64,000 nucleotides of DNA, from NCBI RefSeq assembly GCF_016865425.1, contig NZ_AP023355.1, forward strand, positions 5,206,198 to 5,270,197, given 5' to 3'. This document shows, piece after piece, positions 1 through 8,879 of the stretch. The number at the start of each line of letters is the position of its first letter. Position 1 is the stretch's first letter. Made by a program: the position numbers and the translations under genes. This DNA comes from Actinocatenispora thailandica (GTDB lineage: Bacteria; Actinomycetota; Actinomycetes; Mycobacteriales; Micromonosporaceae). Below the pieces are notes generated by a model. The model did no database searches, was not told where the DNA came from, and saw nothing but the letters and a program-made list of their open reading frames with translations.

Positions 1-860
1 CGCGCTCCCGCCCGTAGCACGACGTCGAGTTCGCCGGTGTCGTGTGCGGCCGCAACGACCAGCAGTACGCGGGTGGCGTCGGGCATGCTCCGGATCCGGC
101 CGGCGAACGCCTCTCGCAGCCGGTCGGTCAAAGGCAGCGTCGCCGGCAGTGTTCGTACGTCGCTGGCGCGGAGGTCCGCCACGGCGGCGGGCAACTCGGT
201 GATGGCGAGCGGATTGCCACCCGCCTCGGCCAGCACCCGGCGGCGCAGCTCCGGTGCCAGATCATGGACCCGTTCGTCGAGCAGCGCGGCGGCGGCGGAC
301 GGTTCCAGGCCACCGAGCCGCAGTTGCGGCAGCTCGGAGCTGGTGACGTCGCTTTCGGTGTCCCGGGCGGCGAACATCATCACGACACCTTCGGCACCCA
401 GCCGGCGCGCGGCGAACACGAGCGCCTGCGTCGACGCGGGGTCGAGCCAGTGCGCGTCGTCGACCAGGCACAGTAGCGGTCCGTCCTCCGCGAGTTCGGA
501 CAGCAGCGACAGGACGGCCAGGCCGACGAGCAACCGGTCCGCCGGTTCCTGACCGGGGGCCGCGGTGAGACCGAACACGCGCTGCAACGCGTTTCGCTGC
601 GGCTCCGGCAGGGCGCCGAGGCGATCCAGCGCCGGTCGCAGCAGCATGTGCAGGCCTGCGTAGGGCAGGTCGATCTCGGTCTCGACACCGCTACCGCGCA
701 GTACCCGCCAGCTCGCCGCGGCGTCGGCGGCGTACGCCAGCAGCGTGGTCTTCCCGATGCCCGGTTCGCCGCGGACGACCAGGACACCGCTGGTTTGTTC
801 GTGCGCCCCGGCAAGTAGCCGGTCGATGACCGTCAGCTCGTCGGCGCGTCCGTGCATCAT
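1..860 (-). CDS. LuxR-family ATP-binding transcriptional regulator, N-terminal part (runs off the window)
   Basis: Reading leftward from ATG at 860 (a second ATG follows at 857) gives an open frame to the window edge, about 286 codons with no stop. The start is typical of large MalT/LuxR-type STAND regulators: an MHGRADEL opening, Walker A GEPGIGKTTLL at about residues 31-41, and a Walker B-like LCLVDDAHWLD near residue 134. The C-terminal LuxR helix-turn-helix expected in this family would lie outside the window. It is divergent from the streptogramin-resistance pair that starts at 1076, so it could regulate it, but nothing in the sequence proves that. Confidence 0.85.
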   Translation of the reverse strand, partial: MMHGRADELTVIDRLLAGAHEQTSGVLVVRGEPGIGKTTLLAYAADAAASWRVLRGSGVETEIDLPYAGLHMLLRPALDRLGALPEPQRNALQRVFGLTAAPGQEPADRLLVGLAVLSLLSELAEDGPLLCLVDDAHWLDPASTQALVFAARRLGAEGVVMMFAARDTESDVTSSELPQLRLGGLEPSAAAALLDERVHDLAPELRRRVLAEAGGNPLAITELPAAVADLRASDVRTLPATLPLTDRLREAFAGRIRSMPDATRVLLVVAAAHDTGELDVVLRAGA

Positions 861-920
861 GCGCGCACCGTACCCAGGGTGTCTCATTGCGTCGGAGCCA
901 AGTACTCATGCCGTGACGGA

Positions 921-948
921 TTCGACCGTGCCGATCCACGCTTAGCGT
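921..948 (+). promoter_or_regulatory. putative sigma70-type promoter for the vat/vgb operon
   Basis: TTCGAC at 921-926 and TAGCGT at 943-948 are separated by 16 bp. TAGCGT fits the actinobacterial TANNNT -10 pattern, while the -35 is only a fair match. Transcription would begin near 955 and leave a leader of about 120 nt before the ATG at 1076. A leader that long could hold an attenuator, but I see no convincing hairpin or upstream peptide. Confidence 0.3.
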
Positions 949-1075
949 GATGGCCAGCACCGGTAGCGCAGCTCCAGCCCGAACGGGCAGCCGCTGGGCG
1001 ACCCGTGGGTCTGGACGGACCGGCGAGAGGCCCGGACAGACCCGCCCGATCGACACGAAAGCACAGGAAGGCCCC

Positions 1076-1735
1076 ATGTCGTCACCTGATCCGTTGACCA
1101 TCCATCCGCTCGCCGCACACCCACGGGTGGTGTTCCTCAAACCGCTGGTCAGCTCGCCGAAGATCATCGTCGGTGAGTACACCTACTACGACGATCCCGA
1201 CGACGCGACCCGGTTCGAGCAGCGCAACGTGCTCTACGCCTACGGCCCCGAACGGCTGGTCATCGGCAGGTACTGCGCGATCGCCGCCGGGACGCGCTTT
1301 CTGATGGCCGGGGCCGAGCATCCGATGCTCGGCGCGTCCACCTTCCCGTTCACGATGTTCGGCGGCGAGTGGGCCGAACGGACTTTGGACATCGTGACCG
1401 CGATGCCGAGCCGCGGCGACACCGTCGTCGGCCACGACGTCTGGTTCGGCCACCAGGCCACCGTCATGCCCGGGGTACGCATCGGCGACGGGGCCGTCGT
1501 CGCGGCCGGCTCGGTCGTCACCACGGACGTACCGCCGTACACGATCGTCGGTGGCAATCCGGCCCGGCCGATCCGCCAGCGGTTCGACGACGCCGACGTC
1601 CAGCGCCTGCGCCGGGCCGCCTGGTGGGACTGGCCGGCCGCCCTGGTCACCGAGCACGCCCGCGTCATCATGGCCGGCACCCCGGTCGACATCGAGCGCA
1701 TCGCCGTCGAGCACAACCTGGAGCAGAACGCATGA
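1076..1735 (+). CDS. vat: Vat-type streptogramin A / xenobiotic O-acetyltransferase
   Basis: 219 aa from ATG at 1076, preceded by the purine-rich GGAAGG; an upstream in-frame extension to 947 is possible but has no good ribosome site. It is a left-handed beta-helix (hexapeptide) acetyltransferase of the CatB/Vat group. [17 protein letters not shown] leads into the helix, AEHPM carries the catalytic-type His, and [21 protein letters not shown] is followed by [18 protein letters not shown], the standard coil and acetyl-CoA site of this family. The family acetylates group A streptogramins in the cytoplasm using acetyl-CoA. The stop overlaps the next start (ATGA), and the neighbour is a Vgb-like lyase, which supports a resistance role over general sugar acetylation. 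The exact substrate is inferred. Confidence 0.85.
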   Translation: MSSPDPLTIHPLAAHPRVVFLKPLVSSPKIIVGEYTYYDDPDDATRFEQRNVLYAYGPERLVIGRYCAIAAGTRFLMAGAEHPMLGASTFPFTMFGGEWAERTLDIVTAMPSRGDTVVGHDVWFGHQATVMPGVRIGDGAVVAAGSVVTTDVPPYTIVGGNPARPIRQRFDDADVQRLRRAAWWDWPAALVTEHARVIMAGTPVDIERIAVEHNLEQNA

Positions 1736-2610
1736 CGTCCGTGTCCATCGAGGAGTACGCGGTGCCGGGCGACGGCCCGTACGCGGTCACCGCCGGCCCC
1801 GACGGTGCGCTGTGGTTCACCATGGTCGCCGGCAGCAGCATCGGTCGGCTGGCCCCCGGCGAGAGAGCCGTCAGCCATCAGCTCGAACCGGGCTGCGGCC
1901 CGACGATCATCACCGTCGGGCCGGATGCCGCGCTGTGGTTCACCGAGTACCAGGCACACCGGATCGGGCGGATCGCCCTCGACGGAACCGTTCGCGAGTT
2001 CCAGCTGCCCACCCCGGACTCCGGGCCGTACGGCATCGCCTCCGGGCCGGACGGTGCGCTGTGGTTCACCGAGACCGCTGCCAACCAGATCGGCAGGATC
2101 ACGCCCGACGGGCAGATCACCGAGTACCCGCTCCCGGTCGACGACGCGTTCCCGTCCGCGATCACCGTGGCGGACGACGGCGCCATGTACGTCACCCTCA
2201 ACCGGGCCAACGCCATCGGCCGGGTCGAGCCGGACGGCACGGTAAACGTGCACCCGCTGCCCACGCCCGCTGCCGGGCCGGTCGGCATCACCGCTGGCGA
2301 GCACGGAACCGCGTGGTTCGTCGAGATCGCGGCCGGCCAGCTCGGCCGAATCGACCCGGACGGCACGATCACGGAGGTCCCGCTGCCCGACCGGACGGCC
2401 AAGCCGCACGCCATCACCGCCGGCGGCGACGGCAGGTACTGGTTCACCGAATGGGCGGCCAACCGCATCGGCTCGGTCACCGCGGACGGCCTGATCCAGG
2501 TGTACGAGCTGCCCACCCCGGGCGCCGAACCGCACGGAATCACCCTCGGCCCGGACGGCGCGCTGTGGGCGGCGCTGGAGATCGGCGCGCTCGCCCGCAT
2601 CACCCGTTGA
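1732..2610 (+). CDS. vgb: Virginiamycin B lyase-like protein (streptogramin B inactivation)
   Basis: 292 aa, close to the usual 290-300 aa of Vgb. The start ATG at 1732 overlaps the vat stop by four bases, so the two are translationally coupled. The whole protein is a seven-bladed beta-propeller built from repeats such as [10 protein letters not shown] and IGRI.PDG. The catalytic pair known from staphylococcal Vgb (His270 and Glu284) appears to be conserved as His268 (in PHGIT) and Glu283 (in ALEIG). The enzyme linearises group B streptogramins by lyase cleavage of the ester bond rather than by hydrolysis. Propeller proteins of other function share this fold, but the catalytic residues and the vat partner make the call good. 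Confidence 0.88.
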   Translation: MTSVSIEEYAVPGDGPYAVTAGPDGALWFTMVAGSSIGRLAPGERAVSHQLEPGCGPTIITVGPDAALWFTEYQAHRIGRIALDGTVREFQLPTPDSGPYGIASGPDGALWFTETAANQIGRITPDGQITEYPLPVDDAFPSAITVADDGAMYVTLNRANAIGRVEPDGTVNVHPLPTPAAGPVGITAGEHGTAWFVEIAAGQLGRIDPDGTITEVPLPDRTAKPHAITAGGDGRYWFTEWAANRIGSVTADGLIQVYELPTPGAEPHGITLGPDGALWAALEIGALARITR

Positions 2611-2632
2611 CAGCGACCCAGCAGAGGAAGCC

Positions 2633-3031
2633 ATGACGACCGCATCGCGAACGATCGACGCCGAGTTCGAGATCGACGACTGGGACGAGAGCCCCTACCT
2701 CGAACCCGCGGAGGGGCCGAAGCTGACCAGGGTCACCATCCGCAAAACCTACCGCGGGGCGCTGGACGGCACCGGCGTCGCCGAGGTTCTCACCGCCCAA
2801 GGCGCGGCGGGCGCCGGTTACGTCGCCTCCGAACACATCCAGGCGACACTCGACGGCCGGAGGGGCACCTTCGTGATCCAACACGGCGGCCTCGCGGACG
2901 GTACGGACCAGAGCACCTTCGGTACCGTCGTCCCGCGCTCGGGTACGGCAGAACTTGCCGGCCTGGCCGGCCATGCCACCGAGGCCCGACACGGCGTCCT
3001 CACCCTCACCTACACCCTCGACGCCGACTGA
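2633..3031 (+). CDS. DUF3224 domain protein
   Basis: 132 aa, full length for the family, starting 22 bp after vgb behind AGAGGAAGCC, so probably the third gene of the operon. The sequence is a small beta-barrel-type domain, with a segment GYVASEHIQATLDGRRGTF, then FVIQHGG and a terminal VLTLTYTLD, characteristic of DUF3224. Function is unknown; related proteins are small cytoplasmic proteins often placed next to catabolic or stress enzymes. No signal peptide or membrane segment is seen. Confidence 0.85.
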   Translation: MTTASRTIDAEFEIDDWDESPYLEPAEGPKLTRVTIRKTYRGALDGTGVAEVLTAQGAAGAGYVASEHIQATLDGRRGTFVIQHGGLADGTDQSTFGTVVPRSGTAELAGLAGHATEARHGVLTLTYTLDAD

Positions 3032-3169
3032 CGCCACCAGTCGGGCCCGGCAGCACACGCCACGCCCCACGGGCCGGACCGGCTGCGAGCGCCCTGGCTG
3101 GAGGCGCCCAGCTGGCGTTCGCGGCCATGGTTCCAGGCAGCATCGCGTGCCGGCGGCAGACAGATCGTC

Positions 3170-3970
3170 ATGGCGACTTCGCATCGAAAGGTGGCTACGA
3201 CCATTCCCACGCCCGTTTCCCAGAAGATCACGCTCTACCCCGCCGAGGGCCGGTTCTTCGGCCCCCGACCCGCCGTGCTCGTGCTGCCCGGCGGCGGCTT
3301 CCGGGAACTTCCACCGCACGAGGGCGAAGGCTACGCGCGCTGGCTGTCCGGCCTCGGCATCCACGCCTTCGTCCTGTCTTACCGGCTGCTGCCGAACCGG
3401 TTCCCGGCCCCACTCGAAGACGCCCGGGCCGGACTGGACCACATCCGCAACGGCGACCACGGCCTCGACATCGGCAGGGTTGGTGTCATCGGTTCAAGCG
3501 CGGGCGGTCAACTCGCCGGCCTGCTCATGACCGGGCAGGTCCTGTCCATCGAGGAAGGCGTCGCCGACCCGCCCCGACCGGACTTCGCGATCCTGGCCTA
3601 CGCGCTGGCCGACCTCGACCTGCTGCCGCCGCCGGTGGTCGAGAACCTGCTCGGTGACCTGCTGCCCAGCAAGGACGAGCTGTCCCCGGCCAAGCATGTG
3701 GACGCGTCGGTGTGCCCCACCTTCGTCTGGGCCACCGCCCAGGACCCGCCGGGCTTGTCCCACGCCCTGGAGTGGACCCGGGCGCTGGCGGCCGCCGCGG
3801 TACCGGTGGAGTTGCATGTCTACCCGGGCGGCAGCCACGGCATCGGCCTCGCCGACGGCGTGGAATACGGCGGCGAACCGCACGAGTCCATCGCGCGCGA
3901 ACCGCACACCGCGTCCTGGACGGCCGCGTGCGCAGCCTGGCTGCGACGGGAGGGTGTCCACGCCGACTGA
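3170..3970 (+). CDS. Alpha/beta hydrolase (esterase/lipase family)
   Basis: 266 aa. PAVLVLPGGGF supplies the oxyanion-hole HGGG-like motif (residues about 35-45), VIGSSAGG carries the nucleophile Ser of the GxSxG elbow near residue 110, and GGSHGIGLAD contains the catalytic His near residue 224. There is no signal peptide, so it should be a cytoplasmic carboxylester hydrolase of the BD-FAE/Aes type; the substrate is not evident. The start at 3170 has a weak ribosome site and the true start may lie slightly downstream. It follows the DUF3224 gene after 138 bp and may still belong to the same transcript. Confidence 0.8.
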   Translation: MATSHRKVATTIPTPVSQKITLYPAEGRFFGPRPAVLVLPGGGFRELPPHEGEGYARWLSGLGIHAFVLSYRLLPNRFPAPLEDARAGLDHIRNGDHGLDIGRVGVIGSSAGGQLAGLLMTGQVLSIEEGVADPPRPDFAILAYALADLDLLPPPVVENLLGDLLPSKDELSPAKHVDASVCPTFVWATAQDPPGLSHALEWTRALAAAAVPVELHVYPGGSHGIGLADGVEYGGEPHESIAREPHTASWTAACAAWLRREGVHAD

Positions 3971-4153
3971 CCGCGTCACCGCCTGGATCGCTGGCCGCAG
4001 GTACCCCGATGCCGTGAGCTGCCGCCGGCAGCCCACTCGCCGGTCACGACGCTGGGGTCGCCGGGCCCGGGCAACAACCGACCGCATCGCGGGGAGGTCG
4101 CTACGGCATCGGAGCCGCGGCAGCGCGAACAGGGTCAGGCGGCTGCTGAACGG

Positions 4154-4819
4154 TCAGGCTATGCCGTGGTTGCGGGCGTAGAGGACGGCCTGCGTTCGGT
4201 TCTGGCAGCCGGTCTTGGTGTAGATCTGGTTGATGTGTGTCTTGACGGTGGACATCGCCACGTACAGCTGGGCACCGATCTCGGCGTTCGATCGGCCCTG
4301 CGCGACCAGAGCCAGCACTTCGCCCTCGCGTTCGGTGAGGCCGTCGGGCAGTGCGGCGTGTCGTGCTGGACGGCCCTGGGGCGACGGTTGCCGGCTGGCC
4401 GACTCCACCAGCCGGGCGATCGCCGCAGTGTCCACAAGGGAGTGCCCGGAACCGGCGGCGTCGAGCGCGCGCCGGATGTCGGCCACCGTGGCGTTCTTGG
4501 TCAGGTACCCGGTGGCTCCGGCCGCCAGCGCCGCGGTCACCGATTCGTCGTCGACGTAGGTGGTGAGCACCACCACGGCGGTGTCGGGCCGGCGCTGGCG
4601 TAGCGTGCGGGTGGCCTCGACACCGTCCATCCCTGGCATGCGCAGGTCCATCAGCACCAGGTCGGCCGAGTGCCGCTCCACCAGTTCGACGGCCTCGGCG
4701 CCGTCCTGTGCCGTGCCCACCACATCGACATCGTCCATGGCGCCGAGGATGGTCTCCAAGCTGTCGCGGATGATGCGCTGGTCATCGGCAATGACGATCC
4801 TGCGAGGGCCGCTGTGCAT
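4154..4819 (-). CDS. NarL/FixJ-type response regulator
   Basis: 221 aa from ATG at 4819. The receiver domain opens with RIVIADDQRIIRDSL (acidic pair) and has the phosphoacceptor Asp in VLMDLRMPG, the switch Thr in VVVLTTY and the Lys in YLTKNA. The C-terminal LuxR-type HTH is DGLTEREGEVLALVAQGRSN followed by VKTHINQIY. The start overlaps the kinase stop by one base (TGATG), so the pair is translationally coupled. It is a DNA-binding output regulator; its targets are not visible. A long in-frame extension up to 5887 reads antisense-like Arg-rich sequence across the kinase gene and is not used. Confidence 0.95.
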   Translation of the reverse strand: MHSGPRRIVIADDQRIIRDSLETILGAMDDVDVVGTAQDGAEAVELVERHSADLVLMDLRMPGMDGVEATRTLRQRRPDTAVVVLTTYVDDESVTAALAAGATGYLTKNATVADIRRALDAAGSGHSLVDTAAIARLVESASRQPSPQGRPARHAALPDGLTEREGEVLALVAQGRSNAEIGAQLYVAMSTVKTHINQIYTKTGCQNRTQAVLYARNHGIA

Positions 4820-6108
4820 CAGATGTTCCGCTCTGTCGACGAGGTCGGGAGAGACCGCGGTGGGGCACCGGTCGGGAGGGACGGTACCTGGGCGACGACC
4901 TGCCAGCCGTCGTCGGGCACCGGCCCGGCCCGCAGCCGACCGCCCACCAGCAGCAACCGTTCCCGCATGCCTTGGAGGCCGAAGCCGCCACCGGACGCGC
5001 CGATTCTGGTATCGCCGGTGCGCACTGCCCGGCGGTTCGAGACGGTCAGCATCACCCCGTTGGGATCGACGATCAGACCGATGGTGACCGGCGCTCCGGG
5101 CGCGTGTTTGTGCGCGTTGGTCAGCGCTTCCTGCGCCACCCGGTACAGCGCCAGCCCGACCTCCACCGCGATCGCGGTGTCCGGACCGGAATGGCGGAAG
5201 GTGGCCTGGTGCAGTGCCGCCAGTTCCGCCAACCGCGCCGGCAGCGGGGTCGGGTCTTCGCGCAGCGCGTGGACCGCGTGCCGCGCCTCGTCCAGGCCCT
5301 CCCCCACCAAGCGGTGACTGATCTCGATCTCCTGGCGCAGGCGGGCCACGTCGACGCCGGACGCCACCAGCGACTCCAGCGCGGTCAGCTTCATCGACAG
5401 CGCACCGAGCGTGTGCGCCAACACGTCGTGAACTTCCCGCGCCATCCGGTTGCGATCTTCGGCGAGTTGGGCCTCCCGGCGCGCGAGGTCGGTGCGCTGA
5501 TCGGCTGCCGCGACCCTGGCGGCCTGCCGGGTACGCAGGATGATCTGTCGCCGGCCGGTGGAACTGAGCAACCCCGCCAGGCACGCCACCGCCACGACCA
5601 GCAACCGCCCGGGCAGGTCGCCGTGCGCTGCGGCGGCAGCGACGAAGCAGACCGGGCCGACACCGGCCAACAGCGCGGCGGTGCCGAGGTCGAACGACAG
5701 GGCCGCTCCGCTGGCCGCGACCGCCGCGAACACCACCGCGTTGACGGTGACGGCGCTGGCGACGCCACCGCCGACGGCCATCAGAACCAGGGCTCCCGGC
5801 AACAGCCAGCCGCCGGGCTTGGCCCACAGCCACCCCAACCAGCCGACCACGGCGAGCGCGATACCCACGCCCGCGCAGGCCGCCCAACCGGGCGCCGGGT
5901 GATGCATGCCGGCGACGCTGGCGGCGACCGTAGCGGCCAGTGCGGCCAGACCGGCGCTGACGCGCACCACGTGGTGCGGGATCAGGTCGACCAGCCCGAT
6001 GTCGGAACGGCGCAGCCCCGCCAACCGGCGCGGGCCAGGGCGGGGCGGCGCTGCGGTCACGTGCACGGGCTCGTCACCGTCGGGTGGCCGCAGAAACGTG
6101 GGTGCCAT
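4819..6108 (-). CDS. NarL-type sensor histidine kinase
   Basis: 429 aa. The N-terminal half holds several hydrophobic segments (about residues 45-185), so it is a membrane sensor with little extracellular sequence. A HisKA_3 dimerisation domain carries the phosphoacceptor His in REVHDVLAHTLGAL (about residue 225), followed by an HATPase domain with an N-box in QEALTNAHKHAP and a glycine-rich GGGFGLQGMRERL. It signals to the response regulator encoded immediately downstream with a one-base overlap. The first 35 bp overlap the end of the next upstream gene, so the real start may lie a little inside, for example near the DIGLVDLIPHH segment. Confidence 0.92.
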   Translation of the reverse strand: MAPTFLRPPDGDEPVHVTAAPPRPGPRRLAGLRRSDIGLVDLIPHHVVRVSAGLAALAATVAASVAGMHHPAPGWAACAGVGIALAVVGWLGWLWAKPGGWLLPGALVLMAVGGGVASAVTVNAVVFAAVAASGAALSFDLGTAALLAGVGPVCFVAAAAAHGDLPGRLLVVAVACLAGLLSSTGRRQIILRTRQAARVAAADQRTDLARREAQLAEDRNRMAREVHDVLAHTLGALSMKLTALESLVASGVDVARLRQEIEISHRLVGEGLDEARHAVHALREDPTPLPARLAELAALHQATFRHSGPDTAIAVEVGLALYRVAQEALTNAHKHAPGAPVTIGLIVDPNGVMLTVSNRRAVRTGDTRIGASGGGFGLQGMRERLLLVGGRLRAGPVPDDGWQVVAQVPSLPTGAPPRSLPTSSTERNI

Positions 6109-6691
6109 CGGGTTCCAGTATGGCCGGCTGCGCCGCCGGCACGGCCGATGCCGACCGTGTGGCGACGTAGGCCCGCCCCACCAGCAGGGCGCTGCGGGCG
6201 ATCCCCATCCCGAACGAGAGAAAGATGAACGCGTTCGCCAACGCGTCCGGGCTCAACTGGTGCGCGGCCATGAACGTGCCCATCGCGGCCGGGAAGATGT
6301 GCTCCGAGGCGTACGCGAAGGCCAGGCGGCCGACGCTGACCGCCGCCCAGATCACCGCGTAGCCGATGCCGCATCGGCTCATCATGGCGGGTACCGCGGG
6401 GCGGTGGGTCAGCCGAGCCAGCCACCCCCGGTATCGCGGTTCATGCTCGATCGAGACGAAGGCACCCGACACCGACACCGCTCCGATGCCGAGCCCGAGC
6501 ACTGCCCCCGCACTCTGCAGGATCACGCTGTTGCCGCTTGTCGGGACGCTCGTGAAGAAGAACGGGGCGATCGCCGCGACGCTGATCACGGGGCGCAGGA
6601 CCCGAAACCATCCGATCTTGCGTCGGCCCAGGTCCGACTCCAGGGTCACGGCCAGAACGATGACTTGGATGAGCACGGTGCTTGCGGTCAT
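6074..6691 (-). CDS. Membrane protein of unknown function beside the two-component system
   Basis: 205 aa with several hydrophobic stretches (around residues 5-15, 33-48, 58-80, 108-125 and 150-172), so probably four or five membrane helices with a hydrophilic C-terminal tail. I do not recognise the family. It is co-directional with the kinase and response regulator and overlaps the kinase start by 35 bp, which suggests one transcript and a possible accessory role in sensing. The reading frame has the expected high G/C third positions. Confidence 0.6.
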   Translation of the reverse strand: MTASTVLIQVIVLAVTLESDLGRRKIGWFRVLRPVISVAAIAPFFFTSVPTSGNSVILQSAGAVLGLGIGAVSVSGAFVSIEHEPRYRGWLARLTHRPAVPAMMSRCGIGYAVIWAAVSVGRLAFAYASEHIFPAAMGTFMAAHQLSPDALANAFIFLSFGMGIARSALLVGRAYVATRSASAVPAAQPAILEPDGTHVSAATRR

Positions 6692-6945
6692 GGCCCCATC
6701 GTCGGGCGAGCGGCCGGCTCGGACATCGGTCCGCGGTTCGATCGGCGGGTTGGTCTCCTCCTACCGGGAGGAGACCGGGGGTGGAGAGCCGCTCGACTCG
6801 ACACCTGACGTGTCGCCCCACACCGACGAGCACCCGGGGCGGAGATGGCGAGGGCACCCGGCGGCGTACCCACATCGACCGCGATCTCTGTGCTGCCCTA
6901 CGATCGGCCATCAGTGACGGCCGAGACCTGGAGGTACGCGCGGCG

Positions 6946-8040
6946 ATGGGAGGCAGTTCGACCGAACATCTGCTCCTCGCGGGCGGGTACATCATCGGCG
7001 GGATACTGGTCGCGCTGCTGACGCGGCTGGTGTTCGGCTACCTCAAGCGGCGGGCCGACCAGACCCGGTGGGCGTGGGACGACATCGGCCTCGCGCTGAT
7101 CGGCGACCTGGCCGCTATCGCCGCCGTCAGCACCGGGCTGTGGCTGGCGCTCCACGAGTTCGACGCGCGTTCGTCGGTGCGCGTACTGCTCGGCCGGGCG
7201 TTGGTGGCTGCCGTGGTGCTGGCCGTGACGCTGGCGGTAGCGCGCAGCGCGGGTGGCGTGGTGCGTACGGTGGCGCTGGGGCGTTCCGGTGTCGCGCAGT
7301 CGGCCACCATCTTCGTCAACGTCACCCGGGTCGTGGTCATGGCCCTCGGCCTGCTGTTGCTGTTGCAGAGCATCGGGGTGTCGATCACGCCGCTGCTCAC
7401 CGCGCTGGGAGTCGGCGGCCTCGCGGTCGCCCTCGCGCTCCAGGACACCCTGTCCAACCTGTTCGCCGGCATCCACATCCTGGCGTCCCGGAAGGTGCAG
7501 CCCGGTGACTATGTCCAGCTCGACAGCGGCGAAGGCGGTTACGTCGAGGACATCAACTGGCGGAACACGACCATCCGCCAACTCGGCAACAACCTGGTCA
7601 TCGTGCCCAACGCCAGGTTCGCCGACGCGCTGGTCACCAATTACCAGCGCCCCATGTCACCGATGTCCGTGCTGGTGCCGGTGGGCGTCGCCTACGACAG
7701 CGACCTGGACCACGTCGAGCGGGTCACCGTCGAAGTCGGTGACGACGTGATGCGCACCGTCGAGGGCGGCGTACCCGACCACGAGCCATCCATCCGCTAC
7801 CACACGTTCGGCGACTCCAGCATCGAGTTCAACGTGATTCTGCGCTGCCAGGAGTTCAGCGACCAGTACCTGGTCACCCACGAGTTCATCAAGCGTCTGC
7901 ACCGCCGGTACGGGGTGGAGGGCATCGAGATCCCGTTCCCGATCCGCACGGTCGTGCTGGCCAACCAGCCCGCGCCGCCGACGCCGAACCAGCGGCGGCC
8001 CGAACTGGACGACCCGGCGGCCACGGACCCCCGGCGGTAG
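6946..8040 (+). CDS. MscS-family mechanosensitive ion channel
   Basis: 364 aa from ATG at 6946; the frame is open further upstream but that part is Arg-rich and lacks a start context. Four hydrophobic helices in the first 170 residues end in the pore-lining segment LLTALGVGGLAVALALQDTL, typical of MscS TM3. The cytoplasmic beta domain follows with KVQPGDYVQL, GYVEDINWRNTTIR and NLVIVPNARFADALVTNY. The C-terminal alpha/beta domain ends in IPFPIRTV. It would act as an inner-membrane emergency valve or small-conductance channel. It is monocistronic and divergent from the membrane-protein/kinase operon. Confidence 0.92.
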   Translation: MGGSSTEHLLLAGGYIIGGILVALLTRLVFGYLKRRADQTRWAWDDIGLALIGDLAAIAAVSTGLWLALHEFDARSSVRVLLGRALVAAVVLAVTLAVARSAGGVVRTVALGRSGVAQSATIFVNVTRVVVMALGLLLLLQSIGVSITPLLTALGVGGLAVALALQDTLSNLFAGIHILASRKVQPGDYVQLDSGEGGYVEDINWRNTTIRQLGNNLVIVPNARFADALVTNYQRPMSPMSVLVPVGVAYDSDLDHVERVTVEVGDDVMRTVEGGVPDHEPSIRYHTFGDSSIEFNVILRCQEFSDQYLVTHEFIKRLHRRYGVEGIEIPFPIRTVVLANQPAPPTPNQRRPELDDPAATDPRR

Positions 8041-8281
8041 CGGCCCAGCTACCCGAGCGATGGTGGGGCCACCGGCCTTCCTCGCCGTCCGGGTTGCCCC
8101 GCTCCCGCACGTGCTCGACACCACGCGTCTGGGTCTCGCCGCTCTACCCGACGGACCGGCGGTCCAGACGCTGAACCCATCGGCCCGGATCGTCCGTTTG
8201 CCGGATACCGGGGCATCGATCGGACAACTAGCGTGGTGCCGCTTCCAGGTCGGCCGAAGCATGGTCGAGAAGGAGCCGGGC

Positions 8282-8818
8282 ATGACGACTTGGGCGGGGA
8301 CCCCTGGGGATGAACCAGCCGGCACGAGCGTGCCGGCGGACCCGCGTCGTCCTGAGTTGATTCGATACTTCTTGGAGACCAGTGAGGTCGTAGGCCCGGC
8401 GATGGCCGCCCTGGCGGCCCGCCGGGCCAGCCACGAGGAGATTCGACGGATGTGGGCGCTGTCCATCCGGGTGGAGACAGCGGACGACGACATGGAGGCG
8501 AGCGTCCGAAGCGAACTGGCGTTTCATCAGGAGCTCGCGCAGGCCACCCACAATCCGGTCCTCCTGTCGACGTACCTGACGCTGCTGCCGACGGCCAGCG
8601 CGTGCGCACGGGTGTCGCTGAGCGTTGCCGGCGCCCCTCGGCGGAGCGGGTACTGGCACCGCCAGATCTCCCAGGCCATCGAGTCGGGGGACCCGCAGCG
8701 CGCCGCAAACACGATGTGCCTTCATGTGCGGCAGCTGCTTGCCGAGCTTGGGCAGGCAGAGCTGCTGGCGCCGACAGATACCGCGGGTCCGCTGTGGTCC
8801 GACGACGCCGCCAACTGA
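8282..8818 (+). CDS. FCD-domain (FadR C-terminal) protein lacking the GntR helix-turn-helix
   Basis: 178 aa from ATG at 8282 behind AGAAGGAG. The all-helical FCD ligand-binding domain is visible: ELIRYFLETSEVVGPAMAALAA, ASHEEIRRMW, a metal-site-like LAFHQELAQATHN, and HRQISQAIESGDPQRAANTM with the late His/Asp positions. Normal GntR/FadR regulators carry a 70-residue winged HTH in front, and none is found upstream in any frame up to the mscS gene. It is either a stand-alone ligand-binding protein or the remnant of a regulator. Confidence 0.7.
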   Translation: MTTWAGTPGDEPAGTSVPADPRRPELIRYFLETSEVVGPAMAALAARRASHEEIRRMWALSIRVETADDDMEASVRSELAFHQELAQATHNPVLLSTYLTLLPTASACARVSLSVAGAPRRSGYWHRQISQAIESGDPQRAANTMCLHVRQLLAELGQAELLAPTDTAGPLWSDDAAN

Positions 8819-8879
8819 CCGCGGGCCACCACGGCGGGCCGCGTCCTTCGCCGAACTCGCTGGGCCACCGGACTCGCGC

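Noticed and set aside
1240-2634. A 464-codon antisense frame across vat and vgb
   Set aside because: Repetitive Gly/Asp/Arg sequence mirrors the propeller repeats of vgb on the other strand; no ribosome site or domain.
4154-5887. A fused 577-codon frame joining the response regulator to upstream sequence
   Set aside because: The upstream part is antisense-like Arg/Gly-rich sequence inside the kinase gene; the receiver domain begins at 4819 with a coupled start.
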